Source of the DNA: Dactylorhiza incarnata
Lineage: Eukaryota > Streptophyta > Magnoliopsida > Asparagales > Orchidaceae
Assembly: GCA_033032865.1 (NCBI GenBank)
Contig: JAWHQI010000040.1
Span: forward strand, 6,617,001-6,681,000
DNA length: 64,000 nucleotides
Direction: 5' to 3'
Part shown: positions 40,317 through 52,229 of the stretch, piece by piece
Layout: each line of letters begins with the position of its first letter
How positions within the stretch are numbered: the first letter of the stretch is position 1
The notes under the pieces: generated by a model
The model's input: only the letters and a program-made list of their open reading frames with translations
The model's database searches: none
Told to the model about the DNA's origin: nothing
Translations under genes and position numbers: made by a program

Positions 40317-41900
40317 TCACTTCCTTTCTTTGAGAAAGTTGAATGAGTCCTCATATACTCTCCTGTACTTCTTTTCCACATATTTGAAATTTGCAGGGAT
40401 GGATTTGACTGGGTTCTTCTGTATCTTTTTATGACCTTTGAACAATTTATCCAGGCCCATTTCAGTGTTAGGATGAACATCCTTGAGAGTGAAACCAAGA
40501 CCAAAAACTTTGGCTGTCATCAGATTTATGACTTCTAGGCTTAGATCATCTGATTCAGGACATTTGTCGGGATTTGATTCAGCAGCTACAGCTGGTGCTT
40601 CAACAACAGTTGCTTGTTCCTTTTCAGAAGTTGAGGCTTTTGTAAACAGGATCTTCCTTTTCTCTATCCTCTCTTCAGGTGATTTCTCTCTTTTCATTCT
40701 TTTCTGGGGAAGTTGTACTGCATCCTTTGAATTGCATCCAATACCTCCTCTGTGGAGTTGCCCTACTCCTTCTAAAACTTTGGCTTTGGGATTTATTGTA
40801 GTATACAATGTGTGATCAAACATAGCAGGTTTGATTGGAATTGCTTTGGCCAATTCTTCTTTCTCAACCACTTCTTTCCCTCTTTTTAGAATATTTATGA
40901 GCCTGTTATTCTTATCTTGAAGCTCCTTCTGGGCTGTCTCATATTCATACCTTTCTCTATCAGCACTCTCCTCAAATATTTTGTCAAGCTCTGGATTAGT
41001 GTAGGTTTCCATTGTGTTTTCTGGAAATTCAACCTTTTCAAATGTCTTGTAATAAGATTTATCCTTCCTGTATTCCTTCCTCTGTTCCTTTGTGTACATC
41101 TCCCAAATGGGTACTCTTCCCCTACCTCTTCTTCCTCTTCCTCCACCTTGATAAGGAGGTCTTCCTCTGAAGATAAGTGTTGGAAGGATGGGTTTTGTTG
41201 TTTGTCTTTGAGTTGGTGGTGAACAAGGAGGCCGAGCTGGTGATGGAAGTTGATTTATGGCAGGATGATCTAGGGCATGATCAAATGAATCAAATTCTTG
41301 ATCTGCTACCTTGGCAGGAGAAGGTGCTGTAGTAGAATCTCCAGAGGACACCCTGAATGCAAGAGGATCAAGAATGGGTGTCTCAGTGTTATCATTGTAT
41401 TCTTGCAGAGACATGATATAGATTTGATCATCTGAAAATAAAGGGACCTCCCCTTGAGCTGATGGCTCCCCCTGAGCAGAGGGCAGGGTCCTTGGAGTGA
41501 TTGCCTCCCCCTGATTTACAGCATCTGAAAGCTGAAGTTTGGATGATACATCCGGCTCTCCTTCAGTGGTGAAGGAGAGAGGGATTACTGTCGTGTAGAT
41601 AGAATCTTGAAGAGGTTGCTGGTCTTAAAGAGGTTTCTGCCTGCTGGTACAAGTCTCCCTGTGCTTTATATCATTGAAAAAGGATATAAAGCCTTCAGCA
41701 GGCACGACATCCGATCGTACATCTTTATCAAAAACCCTGAGTTTGGTTGTGAGGTCCCGCAACCTTTTGTGTTGGCGACGGAGTTTGCGATAACAATCCA
41801 TTGAGAAGTCAAGATAGAGAGAGCCAAACTTGGATAGCACCATCTCGAGGGCAAGATTGATGGCCTCAATAATATCTTGCTGATTTGACGAGGATGCCAT
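40317..41900 (-). pseudogene. Extra ORF of copia element B
   Basis: Starts MASSSNQQDIIEAINLALEM at 41900 on minus. A frame change near 41630 leads into an open frame through repeated QGE codons (purine tracts cagggggag at 41466-41474 and 41505-41513). The frame from 41414 to 40317 then has a basic RGRRGRGR patch, a coiled coil (about residues 140-190) and a Lys-rich C-terminus. It occupies the position between RNase H and 3' LTR, like the extra ORF of element A, but the sequence is largely different. Function unknown. Confidence 0.65.
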
Positions 41901-42059
41901 TGCAATGTTGTAAGAACCTGCACTGAAACAAAGAAAACAAACGAAGAAGGGGAAGAAGAAAGAGAGCAGGAGGGAGAGAATTTGAATAGTACAATGAGAT
42001 TAAACGCAAAAAGTTGCTTTGAGTAGATGAATCTTCGCAACATAGGGTTTTATTCAAAG

Positions 42060-42300
42060 CAACGTCGAGAAGAGCGACACTCAGCGGCCAAACTTTGTCA
42101 ATGCACGCGATTTATCAAATCGATGGAGCGTCGAGTAGATCTCGACGTGGCTTCGAAATATTGTCATCAATGATGCTGTCGATGTAGGAGTTGACAAGTA
42201 TTCGACATTACGTCGAATAGTATTCGAATGATACATCACAGATTGCTCTCGAAGCTGACGTCGAGTAGAAGTCGATGGTACGTCGATTTTAATTCGACGC
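42060..42300. repeat. GCGTCGA-type motif array upstream of the extra ORF of element B
   Basis: Half-sites such as gcgtcgagtagatctcgacg and cgtcgagtagaagtcgatgg occur about eight times between the RNase H stop and the extra ORF. They sit in the same relative place as the array at 29907-30165 in element A. Confidence 0.75.
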
Positions 42301-42401
42301 AGCTTTGATTAAACAGTTATGATTTTCTTTAAGATTCTTGCTGTTTTTCCCAGCAATAAATTGCTACATAAAATAGATCTTTATACATAATAAGAGGGGA
42401 C

Positions 42402-43880
42402 CTACAAAGCTCCATCAAGCATCCCCAGTGCATTGATGAATAACTTGTGCTTACTTTCATCAAGGGGCTTATTGAAGATGTCAGCCCTTTGATTGTCAGT
42501 AGATATGTATTGAAGGTTGATCTTACCCTTCTCTACATTGTCTCTGAGAAAGTGGTGCATTATCTCTATGTGCTTAGTTCTGCTGTGGAGAACAGGATTG
42601 GAAGCAATTGAAATGACACTAGAGCTGTCACAATAGATTATGGAATTGACAAGGGTAAAGTTGTAGTCTAACAACTGATTTTGCATCCACAAAATTTATG
42701 AACAACAGCTTTCTGCAGCTATATACTCAGCTTCAGCTATAGAAGTTGAGACTGTGGTTTGTTTTTTACTAAACCATGATATCAGCCTAGCACCCAGGAA
42801 CTGACATGTTCCTGAAGTACTTTTTCTATCAAGCATGCATCCATCATAGTCTGCATCTGAATAGCCAACCATTTCAAAACCAGATTCAGTTGGATACCAT
42901 AATCCAAGCTCAGGAGTACCCTTCAGATATCTTAGAATTCTTTTGACAGAACTCATGTGGGATTCCTTTGGGTCAACCTGAAATCTTGCACATATATAGG
43001 TAGCAAACATTATATCAGGTATGCTAGCTGTTAGGTAGAGAAGAGAGCCAATGGCCGCTCTGTAAGTCTTTTGATCAAAGGACTTAACTTGTTCATCTCT
43101 ATCTAGAACAACATTGGTAGCCATGGGGGTCTTCAAAACAGAGGCATTTTCCATCCCAAATCTTTTGATGAGTTCCCTGGTGTATTTGGATTGGGATATG
43201 AAAATGCCATCTGCATTTTGTCTCACTTGAAGACCAAGAAAATAGGATAATTCCCCCATGCAACCCATTTCAAATCTAAATTGCATCATGTAGGCAAACC
43301 TTTTGCAGAGAGATTGATCAGTAGATCCAAATATAATGTCATCTATATATATTTGAACAAGTAGTAGCTGATTCTTATGTGCTCTTGTGAAAAGGGTTTT
43401 ATCCACCTTTCCTCTTTCAAAGTTGTGTTCCAGGAGAAAGGTGGATAAGGTCTCATACCAAGCTCTTGGAGCTTTCTTTAGACCATATAGTGCTTTATCT
43501 AATCTATATACAGAAGAGGGAAAAGTTAGATTGACAAAACCCGGTGGCTGCTCCACATACACCTCTTCTTGGAGTTTCCCATTGAGAAATGCACTGTTGA
43601 CATGCATCTGATATACCTTGATCTTCATGTGGGCAGCATATGCCAGGAACATTCTGATTGCCTCCAGCCTTGCTACTGGGGCAAATGTCTGGTTGAAGTC
43701 AATGCCTTCCTCTTGCCTATACCCCTGGGCCACAAGTCTAGCCTTATTTCTGATTATGACCCCAATTGAGTCCATTTTATTTTTGAACACCCCCTTGGTG
43801 CCAATCACTGGGTAATTCATTGGTCTCTCAACCAAAGTCCAGACCTTGTTCCTTTCAAACTGGGTCAGTTCCTCTTGCAT
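42402..43880 (-). pseudogene. Copia element B reverse transcriptase and RNase H
   Basis: RT starts near 43880 ([43 protein letters not shown]) with the YIDDIIFGS catalytic block near 43350. RNase H follows ([28 protein letters not shown]). A TAA near 42697 interrupts the frame, which continues to 42402 (CDSSSVISIASNPVLHSRTK, then the last helix). All catalytic blocks are readable; only one stop lies in this 1.5-kb region. Confidence 0.92.
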
Positions 43881-43934
43881 AGCAGATATCCAGTGAGGGT
43901 CACTGTCCGCTTCTTCAAATTTCTTTGGTTCATA

Positions 43935-45239
43935 TTATGACAGGAAACACTGCAGCATTGTCTCATTTGTGAGTTGGTTCCTTGTGTTGACTCCTGCTGT
44001 CAAGTTTCCTATTACTTGAGTTGGAGGATGATCTTTGTGAGTCATCCTGGATCTTGCTGAGTGATCTAGGATTTGCTCTTCTTCCTGAGTTATCACTTGC
44101 TTAGTGACGATGGGATCTTCATGTGCTGGAATAATGTCTGTGGCTGTTAAACCAGGTGCTATTGTTTCCTTTACATCCGTTCCATAATCCTCACTAGATT
44201 CTGTGTCAATATCCTGATGTCCTTTTTCCTGACACATAGTTGGATGATCCACTATGCTCATCCTTTCAACTTGCTCTGCTAGTTGATCTTCTCCCTGCAG
44301 GATAGAACTGGTGGAAGTTTCCTTCCCCTTGTAAACCATGTTAGTTTCATCAAAGACCACATGCATAGACTCCTTAATTTTGAGAGAGCTTTTATTGAAG
44401 CACCTATAGGCCTTGCTTGATGAAGAATATCCCAAAAATATTCCACCATCAGCCTTCTTGTCAAATTTGGCAAGATGGCTTTTCCCATTGTTGAGGATAA
44501 AGCAAGTACACCCAAAAATTCTAAAATAAGTGACTATAGGTGCCTTTCCCTTCAACAACTCATAGGGAGTCTTCAATTTAATCTTGTGAACGGGACTCCT
44601 ATTCAGAATGTAATTTGCAGTATTTACTGTCTCAGCCCAAAAGGACTTTGGCAAGTTAGATTCAACTAACAATGTCCTTCCTGATTCAATTAAGGTTCTA
44701 TTTTCCCTTTCAGCCACCCCTTTCTGTTGGGGGGTTCTAGGAGTTGAAAAGCTTTGCCTGATACCTTCATCCTCACAAAATCTACACATTAACTGATTCT
44801 CAAACTCAGTTCCATGATCACTTCTGATCACAGCTACCAGTGCGTTGAGTTCAAATTGAATCTGTCTAATGAATCTTGAGAGCATCTTGAAAGTGTCTGA
44901 CTTAGCTCTTAGAAAGAACACCCAGCTGAACCTAGAGAAATCATCAACAATGACTAATGTATAGGACTTTTCTGCTAAGCTTTGAGTGGAGATAGGGCCA
45001 AATAGGTCCATGTGCAACAGGAAAAGGATTCTAGGAGAATCATTCTTACCAATTGGTTTGAATGAAGCTTTGATCTGCTTACCTAGTTGGGAGGTTCTAC
45101 AGGGGTGGTTTTTATTGAATTTACCAGTTGGTAAACCCTTGACTAGGTTGAGTTTGGAGAGTTTAGCTCTGCTCTTAAGGTTAAGATGACTAAATCTCCT
45201 ATGCCACAACTCACTATTTTCTAACTGGGAGTTAAACAA
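43935..45239 (-). pseudogene. Copia element B integrase
   Basis: GAG-pre-integrase with ELWHRRFSHLN begins near 45205; the zinc-binding Cys pair is altered (CRTSQLGKQ, normally Cys-x-x-Cys). Integrase core: MDLFGPISTQSL with the first Asp, RSDHGTEFEN with the second, and the Glu in QQKGVAERENRTLIE. It ends with the GKAPIVTYFRIFGCTCF region and a variable acidic tail. It is separated from RT by a short break near 43930. Confidence 0.9.
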
Positions 45240-45541
45240 GCAGATCTCAGACTTTGTGTACTCAAAGTCACATACACCTTACCTTTTTTGAGACCAGTCA
45301 AAACTGTTTGATCAGTCTTAGAGCTAACTATATGACACATGGACTTGGTGAATACAACTTTGTATTCACCATCACACAGTTGACTAATGCTGATCAGATT
45401 ATATTGAAGTCCTTCAACATAAGCTACTTTAGAAAAGGAGATTTCTCCAATCCTGAGCAAACCATATCCTTTGGTTTGACTAGAGTGGGAGTTCCCAAAA
45501 ATTACCTTGGGCCCTTCCTTGGCCTTGAAATTTTCCAGCAA
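45221..45541 (-). pseudogene. Copia element B protease, C-terminal part
   Basis: Contains PKVIFGNSHSSQTKGYGLL and YNLISISQLCDGEY, the second half of a Sirevirus aspartic protease. The catalytic half lies on the far side of the inserted element, at 52230-52290. Confidence 0.85.
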
Positions 45542-45556
45542 ATCTCTTGCTCCAGT

Positions 45557-47293
45557 TGATGAGCGAATCTAGCACACCGCTATAGGCGGTAGCAAGACTG
45601 CGACATGAAACGACAGTGTACCGATCGTTCAAGTAATATAAAATGTGGGAGTGAATCCCCAAGTATTGAATCTCTAAGGAACACAGTAAGGTGGAGTTTA
45701 CTTTTGAGGAAGGACTTGAGATCGAACTCCTTTAGGTCGGATGGATTGCGGAAGGCTTGGATTGGATTGTGGAAAATAAAGGAAAATAACTACAACTACT
45801 CCTATGCAGGCCGCTATGCGCTGCTTCGCCAGGCGGGATGGAAAACTACGTAGACCTTGAACGCACTACTTTGCTAGGCGGATGGACGAGTAGTCAAGCG
45901 GATGAGGTGGATAAGTGCGGAATCGAACTGTGCAGGCCTTGAATGCACTGCTTCGTTGGGCGAATGGATTACACGGGCCGCTATGCCACGCTTCACTAGG
46001 CGGATGGACGAGTAGGCTTGTAGATGGAATGGTTCACACCGGCGGGGTCGAGGTGGATTACACGGGCCGTTAGCACCGCTTAGCTTGGTGGATGGAAGAG
46101 TAGGCACACGGAATGGGCGAGTAGGCTAGCGGAATGGAGTGGAGAGTGTGGTGGATTTGGTGGTGCACCTCATTCACACATATAAACAATATAATTTCAT
46201 AAAAATGAAATAAACATTATAAAGCAAGGTTCATAGTGCACATCATCAACAGATAAGAGATCTAACATTTACAACTACCAATACAAAGAAAGAGAGAGCA
46301 AGGAATCGACCCAATCCGAAGCCTTGTTGAAGATTCATGGTTGGAATCGCTGGGTTGTCAATCCGCATCCAAGCTCGGTCCTCAACTGTGTCCGGGGTAG
46401 AGAAGGCCGTCACTACCTTCCAATGGCCCGTCTTCTTCGTGTCACGATCCGGCCGCGCGACCAAGCTTCCTTATCCTTGGATAATGGTGGATGCAGGGCT
46501 AGATCCCTATCCTTGGAGCTTGAGGATGATGGAGGAAGCCAAAGGGGGCAGAGAACCTGCTGAAAGGGTGAAAACGGCGGAGCTCTTGGGCGAGGGAAAG
46601 AAGATCGATCCTGATTGGGGCGGAAATCTGCGCTTTTATAGAAAACAATCAGAAATTTGGTCAAGTACGGTCGAACGCATGACCGTGCGTGAACCGTGCG
46701 ATATTGAACAAGCAAGAAGGCCAGGAAGACGAAGCAGGCGCGCCCGTGCATTTTACTCACGTACGGTCGAAGCCGACCGTGCGTAAAAACACACAGGCAA
46801 ATTCAGAAACCTCGAAATCCGGCAAACAACAAGAGGCCGTGCGTTTTGTTTGCGCACGATTGAGACCAACCGGCGTGAAGAAAACGCACGAGCGGGAAAG
46901 ATCACCATATTGACCAGCCGATCATAGCGCACGATCGCAGCCAACCGTGCGTCAAGAAAATGCACGACCGTGCGTCAAGAAAATGCACGACTATGCGATC
47001 CATACAGGATAAATTCTGGGCAATATGGATGATCTGCCCACCTGCACAACAAAACCACACGCTGGGAACACACCTCCAGCAAAAGTATAATAATAGAAAA
47101 AGAATGGGGAGCACAATGTGCTTGCCCCCAACAAAATAGTGCGCAATTGCACACCACAACGGGCCTAAACAATGCACTTAAAGTGAAAGCGCAAACAAGT
47201 AAAATATAAGTAATTAAGAACTGAAATTGAAGTGCAAGAACAGAAAAACGACCCATATGAGTCCAGAAATCACTATATAAACTGGACTCATCA
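45557..47293 (-). repeat. 3' LTR of the LARD-like element
   Basis: Contains degenerate repeats around ggcggatggacgagtagg (45800-46110) and an array of accgtgcgt/cgcacgg motifs at 46665-47000. It is similar to 50509-52224 with limited substitutions and a small indel. Confidence 0.92.
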
Positions 47294-49047
47294 CACCCCC
47301 AGACTTACCTGTTTGCGCGTCCCGAGCAAACAAATTCTAAGCAAGCGGGGAAAGAAAAGTAGACGGCTTAGAATTACAATACAGAGTACCATGCGAAGTC
47401 GCATGCTCACGTGCATAAGAAAGATAATAGAGAAGATTTCTCATTATACACAAACAGTTTATAGATTTCTAAAAGAGTAAAAGCATATTACAACCACTCA
47501 AAATGGTGAACTACGGTGAATCATCCGGTCACGCATACGGAGAAAGTAAACTAAGCGCTGAGTTGAGCATTGCTCAAGATTGGGGTGCTGGACAAACTCC
47601 ACCGAAATCCATCGGTGTCGGTGATCATAGGCTCGCCCGGTCACATTCTCTCCACGACACTAGATTAGTTCATAGCGCGAGTCGGTAGGACTTTAGGTTA
47701 GAGATGGGGCTTGGGTTACGGTGAGGTAAACAAAGATAAACATGGAGGCTAAGCACACCTAACCCAACATGAGCATAAGGTAGAGCTACCCGCACGACTA
47801 TAAATAAACAAGTGCACCACACCCCCAGACTTGGACTTTTGCAACATAGGTGTGTGCACCGCCTACTCCCAATACATAATTTTTCTAAATGAATTTCAAT
47901 AAAACTCATTTTTTCTTTTTCACTTTTTTTTTTCATCTTTTTCTATCTTTCTTTTTCTTGTCTTTTTTTTTTCTTTCAGTATATTTTTCAAATGAGCATA
48001 TCCACAAATTCACAAAATAAACACCACAATCAACACCCCCCAAAAAGTAAATACAACTATAACTAAAGCTCAGATTTGGGTGTGCGACTAGGTTAGGCTT
48101 GTAAGCTTTTGGTGAGATAAAAGTGGAGTTGAATCAAGAGGAAGGGGTAGGCACAAAGGGGCTAGCGAGGGAAGATATCAGGAATGGCACAAAGGCTCAA
48201 CCGGGCCAAAATAATGGCCTACGTCATTCTCACGCACTAGAACTATCCTATGCCTATGCTTCAAGAATCGCTTGGGGCAAGTTCTAGCCACCGAGAAAGA
48301 TTCTCCTTTCTCCCGACTCAAGCAATACGAGTCTAACGATCGTTTACACACATCCCTATGCTACCATTTGATTCACACCGGGTTCACCATTTGAGTAGAG
48401 TAAACAACATTTACACTAATAGCAAAAAATATAAACCATAAATATAAAAAGAAGTCTAATATACACAAATTTCTATGCAACCGAGTACTCGACTAGGAGC
48501 ACTACTGGAGTCAACATTTTACTCCGTTACATAGTCCTAAACCATCACCTAGACTTTCCCAAATATGCAGAAGAATTAAATTCAACCTAGAGCATGCATA
48601 CAGATGAGTACGCACTCAAGTAGGTGTTGTGGTCGGAAATGATGAACAATACTAAATAAATGCGACAAAGTTACTTCTAGTATGCAATGCAACGTGTGCG
48701 TGCACAATGGGTAGCGAGAAGAAGCTCTCCCCCAGACTTAATCTAAACAATCCAACACAAGATATAACCATGAAATTCAAAATGAAGTCTAGGGAAAGAG
48801 AGTACCCAATGCTCAGTAGTGAGCATACCAGAAGATTGGCGTGTAAACCAAGAAAAAGCTGCAGCATCCGCCATCTAGAAGAAGGACCTGCATGGGTGAG
48901 CTCCGCAAAAACAAAAGAAAATGTACAAATCAAAATGAAATACAACTAACTAAACTAAACTAGATGAAACTAAAAATGTAGGAAAAGGTAAGATAACTAC
49001 TGGGGTTATTGTCATCCCATCACGACTTATTCAAATTTAAAACAGTT
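47294..49047 (-). other. 3' non-coding interior of the LARD-like element
   Basis: No coding similarity. The polypurine-like string aagtctggggg (minus) occurs at about 47296-47307, 47821-47832 and 48730-48740. There is a T-rich stretch at 47900-47985. Confidence 0.6.
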
Positions 49048-50289
49048 CTAGCTAATGGGAGTATGAAAATAGAAATGTACAGGTAACTGTTCTAATATCC
49101 GTGTCAGTAACGGGTACCGATACGGCGATAAAACAGTTACCCCTCTGCGTAAATAATAATACTTGCTTAGCATAGGTAGAGGAAATAGGAAGTAAGAAGA
49201 GGAGGAAGGTTGGTCCTCATTCGTCTCACCACAAAATAAATCCTTGCCCAGCAAGGTGTCATCTCCAGGGAGGCAGCAGGAGGAGAAGGCAATGAATGAG
49301 GCTTCCTCTATGGAGGAGGGGTCAACCTCCTCACATAAGAGGATGCGCTCATCATTGACTTGAGCAGAATGCTCCAAGTCCTCGTGAAGTACCTGTGAAG
49401 ATTCAACCTGCACAAGCTCAGATGAAGAAGAGGGTTCAAGAAATAAAAGAGAGGAATGACTTAAATAATCAAAAATCGGGGGAGTGGTCCCGGTCTCACT
49501 CCCATTAGGTTGGGGAAGTAAAATAATGTTTGCATTGTCATCAATGCTACAAGGTTCGGCGGGATCAACAGTGACCATGCCCAAGATTTGGACTTCCTCC
49601 ACCGGTGCTGAGGAAAGCTCCTCTTCACATAGAAGGTTGTCCTCCTCCATAGGAGCAGGTATAACACATAGATCGCCAGCCTCGTCCTGCGACACATCCT
49701 CAACAATGTCGTTAGAGACGAATGTAGTATGCACAACAGGGGGAGGAATAGTGTTTGGATAAAAGTAAAGCACCGATTCCTCACAAAGAATCGAATCTAT
49801 ACACCGTGATATATGCACAGGGGAGATGGGCTCGGCCATGTCAGAGCCTAGATCAGCCACAACTCTGATGAGCGTGTCTGCATCATTCCCTTCAAAACTT
49901 GAAGGTGATACATCAACATAATCAGAGGTGGAAGGTGTGCCGTCAGAGTTAGGAGTTGGGACGATCCGGATATCCGGCTCGTCATCCTCGTCCAATTGGC
50001 GAAGAAATGCAGCACAATCCTTCAAGGCATGATCCATGCTCCGACAAAACAAGCACTGTTTTGCATTTTTCTTCGGCTCAAATTGAACCGGAGATGAATG
50101 CAGAAAGGGCATGTGCAGAGCAGAAGAGTATCCATAGGACTTACGCGCACCATATGGAGCACCAGACAAAGTCGGTGCTTCATATACTAGGCCTTGAGTC
50201 TTAGGGATACTATCTCCCTTTGGACATCTAGCACTAGCATGAGATATATCTCCGCACCAACGACAACGAATATTAAATGAAGCCCACAT
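49048..50289 (-). CDS. Two-knuckle gag-like ORF of the LARD-like element, 413 codons
   Basis: ATG at 50289 on minus; no internal stop. Near the N-terminus are two CX2CX4HX4C knuckles, CRWCGDISHASARC (residues 8-21) and CLFCRSMDHALKDC (about 79-92). The rest is very acidic and Ser/Pro-rich with no capsid, protease or RT motif I can see. The C-terminus is basic and aromatic. Zinc knuckles suggest binding of the element's RNA. It could be the 3' part of a gag whose capsid half was lost, or a novel accessory protein. The intact frame in a young element argues for use. Confidence 0.75.
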   Translation of the reverse strand: MWASFNIRCRWCGDISHASARCPKGDSIPKTQGLVYEAPTLSGAPYGARKSYGYSSALHMPFLHSSPVQFEPKKNAKQCLFCRSMDHALKDCAAFLRQLDEDDEPDIRIVPTPNSDGTPSTSDYVDVSPSSFEGNDADTLIRVVADLGSDMAEPISPVHISRCIDSILCEESVLYFYPNTIPPPVVHTTFVSNDIVEDVSQDEAGDLCVIPAPMEEDNLLCEEELSSAPVEEVQILGMVTVDPAEPCSIDDNANIILLPQPNGSETGTTPPIFDYLSHSSLLFLEPSSSSELVQVESSQVLHEDLEHSAQVNDERILLCEEVDPSSIEEASFIAFSSCCLPGDDTLLGKDLFCGETNEDQPSSSSYFLFPLPMLSKYYYLRRGVTVLSPYRYPLLTRILEQLPVHFYFHTPIS

Positions 50290-50508
50290 TGTGTGAAGAT
50301 AACCAGATTCAAAAGGAAAACACTATTATGCAAAATACTACACCTAACAATAATTACTAAAGCAACCTAATATAAAACAGGAAAATAGAATAAGAAGAAC
50401 TGAAATAAAATAAAGGATGCAATTTACAAATGGAAGGGCTTCTCTCTCAGATTCTCCCTCTCCAGAAAACTCACACGACTGTGTTACCCAAAAATGGCGC
50501 CAAAAACT
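50290..50508 (-). promoter_or_regulatory. Leader and PBS of the LARD-like element
   Basis: PBS on minus begins 4-5 bases inside the LTR (agtttttggcgccatttttg, 50489-50508). The remaining leader is short, about 200 bp, which is brief for an LTR element. Confidence 0.7.
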
Positions 50509-52224
50509 TGATGCGCGAATCGAGCACACCGCTATAGGCGGTAGCAAGATTGCGGCACGAAACGACAGTGTACCGATCATTTAAGTAATATAAAATGTGG
50601 GAGTGAATCCCCAAGTATCGATTCTCTAAGGAACACAGTAAGGTGGAGTTTACTTTTGAGGAAGGACTTGAGATCGAAGTCCTTTAGGTCGGATGGATTG
50701 CGGAAGGCTTGGATTGGATTGTGGAAAATAAAGGAAAATAACTACAACTACTCCTATGCAGGCCGCTATGCGTTGCTTCGCCAGGCGGGATGGAAAACTA
50801 CGTAGGCCTTGAATACACTACTTCGATAGGCGGATGGACGAGTAGTCAAGCGGATGAGGTGGATACGTGCGGAATCGAACTGTGCAGGCCTTGAGCGCAC
50901 TGCTTCATTGGGCGAATGGATTACACGGGCTGCTATGCCATGCTTCACTAGGAGGATGGACGAGTAGGCTTGCGGATGGAATGGTTCGCACCGGCGGGGT
51001 CGAGGTGGATTACACGGGCCGTTAGCACCGCTTAGCTTGGCGGATGGAAGAGTAGGCACACAGAATGGGCGAGTAGGCTAGTGGAATGGAGTGGAGAGTG
51101 TGGTGGATTTGGTGGCGCACCTCATTCACACATATAAACAATATAATTTCATAAAAATTGAAATAAACATTATAAAGCATGGTTCATAGTGCACATCATC
51201 AACAGATAAGAGATCTAACATTTACAACTACCAATACAAAGAAAGAGAGAGCAAGGAATCGACCCAATCCGAAGCCTTATTGAAGATTCACGGTTGGAAT
51301 CTCTGGGTTGTCAATCCGCATCCAAGCTCGGCCCTCAACTGCGTCCGGGGTAGAGAAGGTTGTCACTACCTTCAGATGGCCCGTCTTCTTCGTGTCACGA
51401 TCCTGCTGCACGACCAAGCTTCCTTCTCCTTGGATAATGGTGGATGCAGAGCTAGATCCCTCTCCTTGGAGCTCGAGGATGATGGAGGAAGCCAAAGGGG
51501 GCGGAGAACCTGCGGAAAGGGTGAAAACGGCGGAGCTCTTGGGCGCGGGAAAGAAGATCGATCCTGATTAGGGCAAAAATCTGCGCTTTTATAGAAAACA
51601 ATTCGAAATTTGGTCAGGCACGGTCTAACGCACGACCGTGCGTGAACCGTGCGATATTTAACAAGCATAAAGGCCAGGAAGATGAAGCAGGCATGTCCGT
51701 GCGTTTTACTCACGCACGGTCGAAGCCGACCATGCGTAAGAACACACGGGCAAATTCAGAAACCTCGAAATCCGGCAAACAACATGAGGCCATGCGTTTT
51801 GTTCGCACACGATTGAGACCAACCGTGCGTGAAGAAAATGCACGAGCGGGGCAGATCACCATATTGACCAGCCGATCATAGCGCACGATCGCAGCCGACC
51901 GTGCGTAAAGAAAACGCACGACCGTGCGATCCATACAGGATAAATTCTGGGCAATATGGATGATCTGCCCACCTGCACAACGAAACCACACGCTGGGAAC
52001 ACACCTCCAACACAAGTATAATAACAAAAAAAGAACGGGGAGTACAAAGTGCTTGCCCTCAACAAAATAATGCGCAATTGCACACCACAACGGGCCTAAA
52101 TAATGCACTTAAAGTGAAAGCGCGAACATGTAAAATATAAGTAATTAAGAACTGAAATTGAAGTGCAAGAACAGAAAAACGACCCAGATGAGTCCAGAAA
52201 TCACTATATAAACCGGACTCATCA
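50509..52224 (-). repeat. 5' LTR of the LARD-like element
   Basis: Direct copy of 45557-47293, with the same gcaggcc/ggcggatgg repeats and CGCACG motif array (51620-51935). Confidence 0.92.
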
Positions 52225-52229
52225 CCAGT

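Larger units (their letters stand above)
45557..52224 (-). mobile_element. Non-autonomous LTR retrotransposon (LARD-like), complete
   Basis: LTRs 45557-47293 and 50509-52224 start TGATG and end CTCATCA. A perfect 5-bp duplication, ccagt, flanks them (45552-45556 and 52225-52229). Read on minus, a PBS containing tggcgccattttt follows the right LTR and a polypurine tract (aagtctgggggtg) precedes the left LTR. The 3.2-kb interior has one ORF with two zinc knuckles and no pol. The tggcgcc PBS suggests a gypsy (Tat/Athila-like) helper. It sits inside the protease gene of copia element B. Confidence 0.93.

Noticed and set aside
45605..46786. Several frames in the LARD-like LTR, repeated at 51280-51571
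   Set aside because: Non-coding LTR sequence; the frames differ between the two LTR copies.
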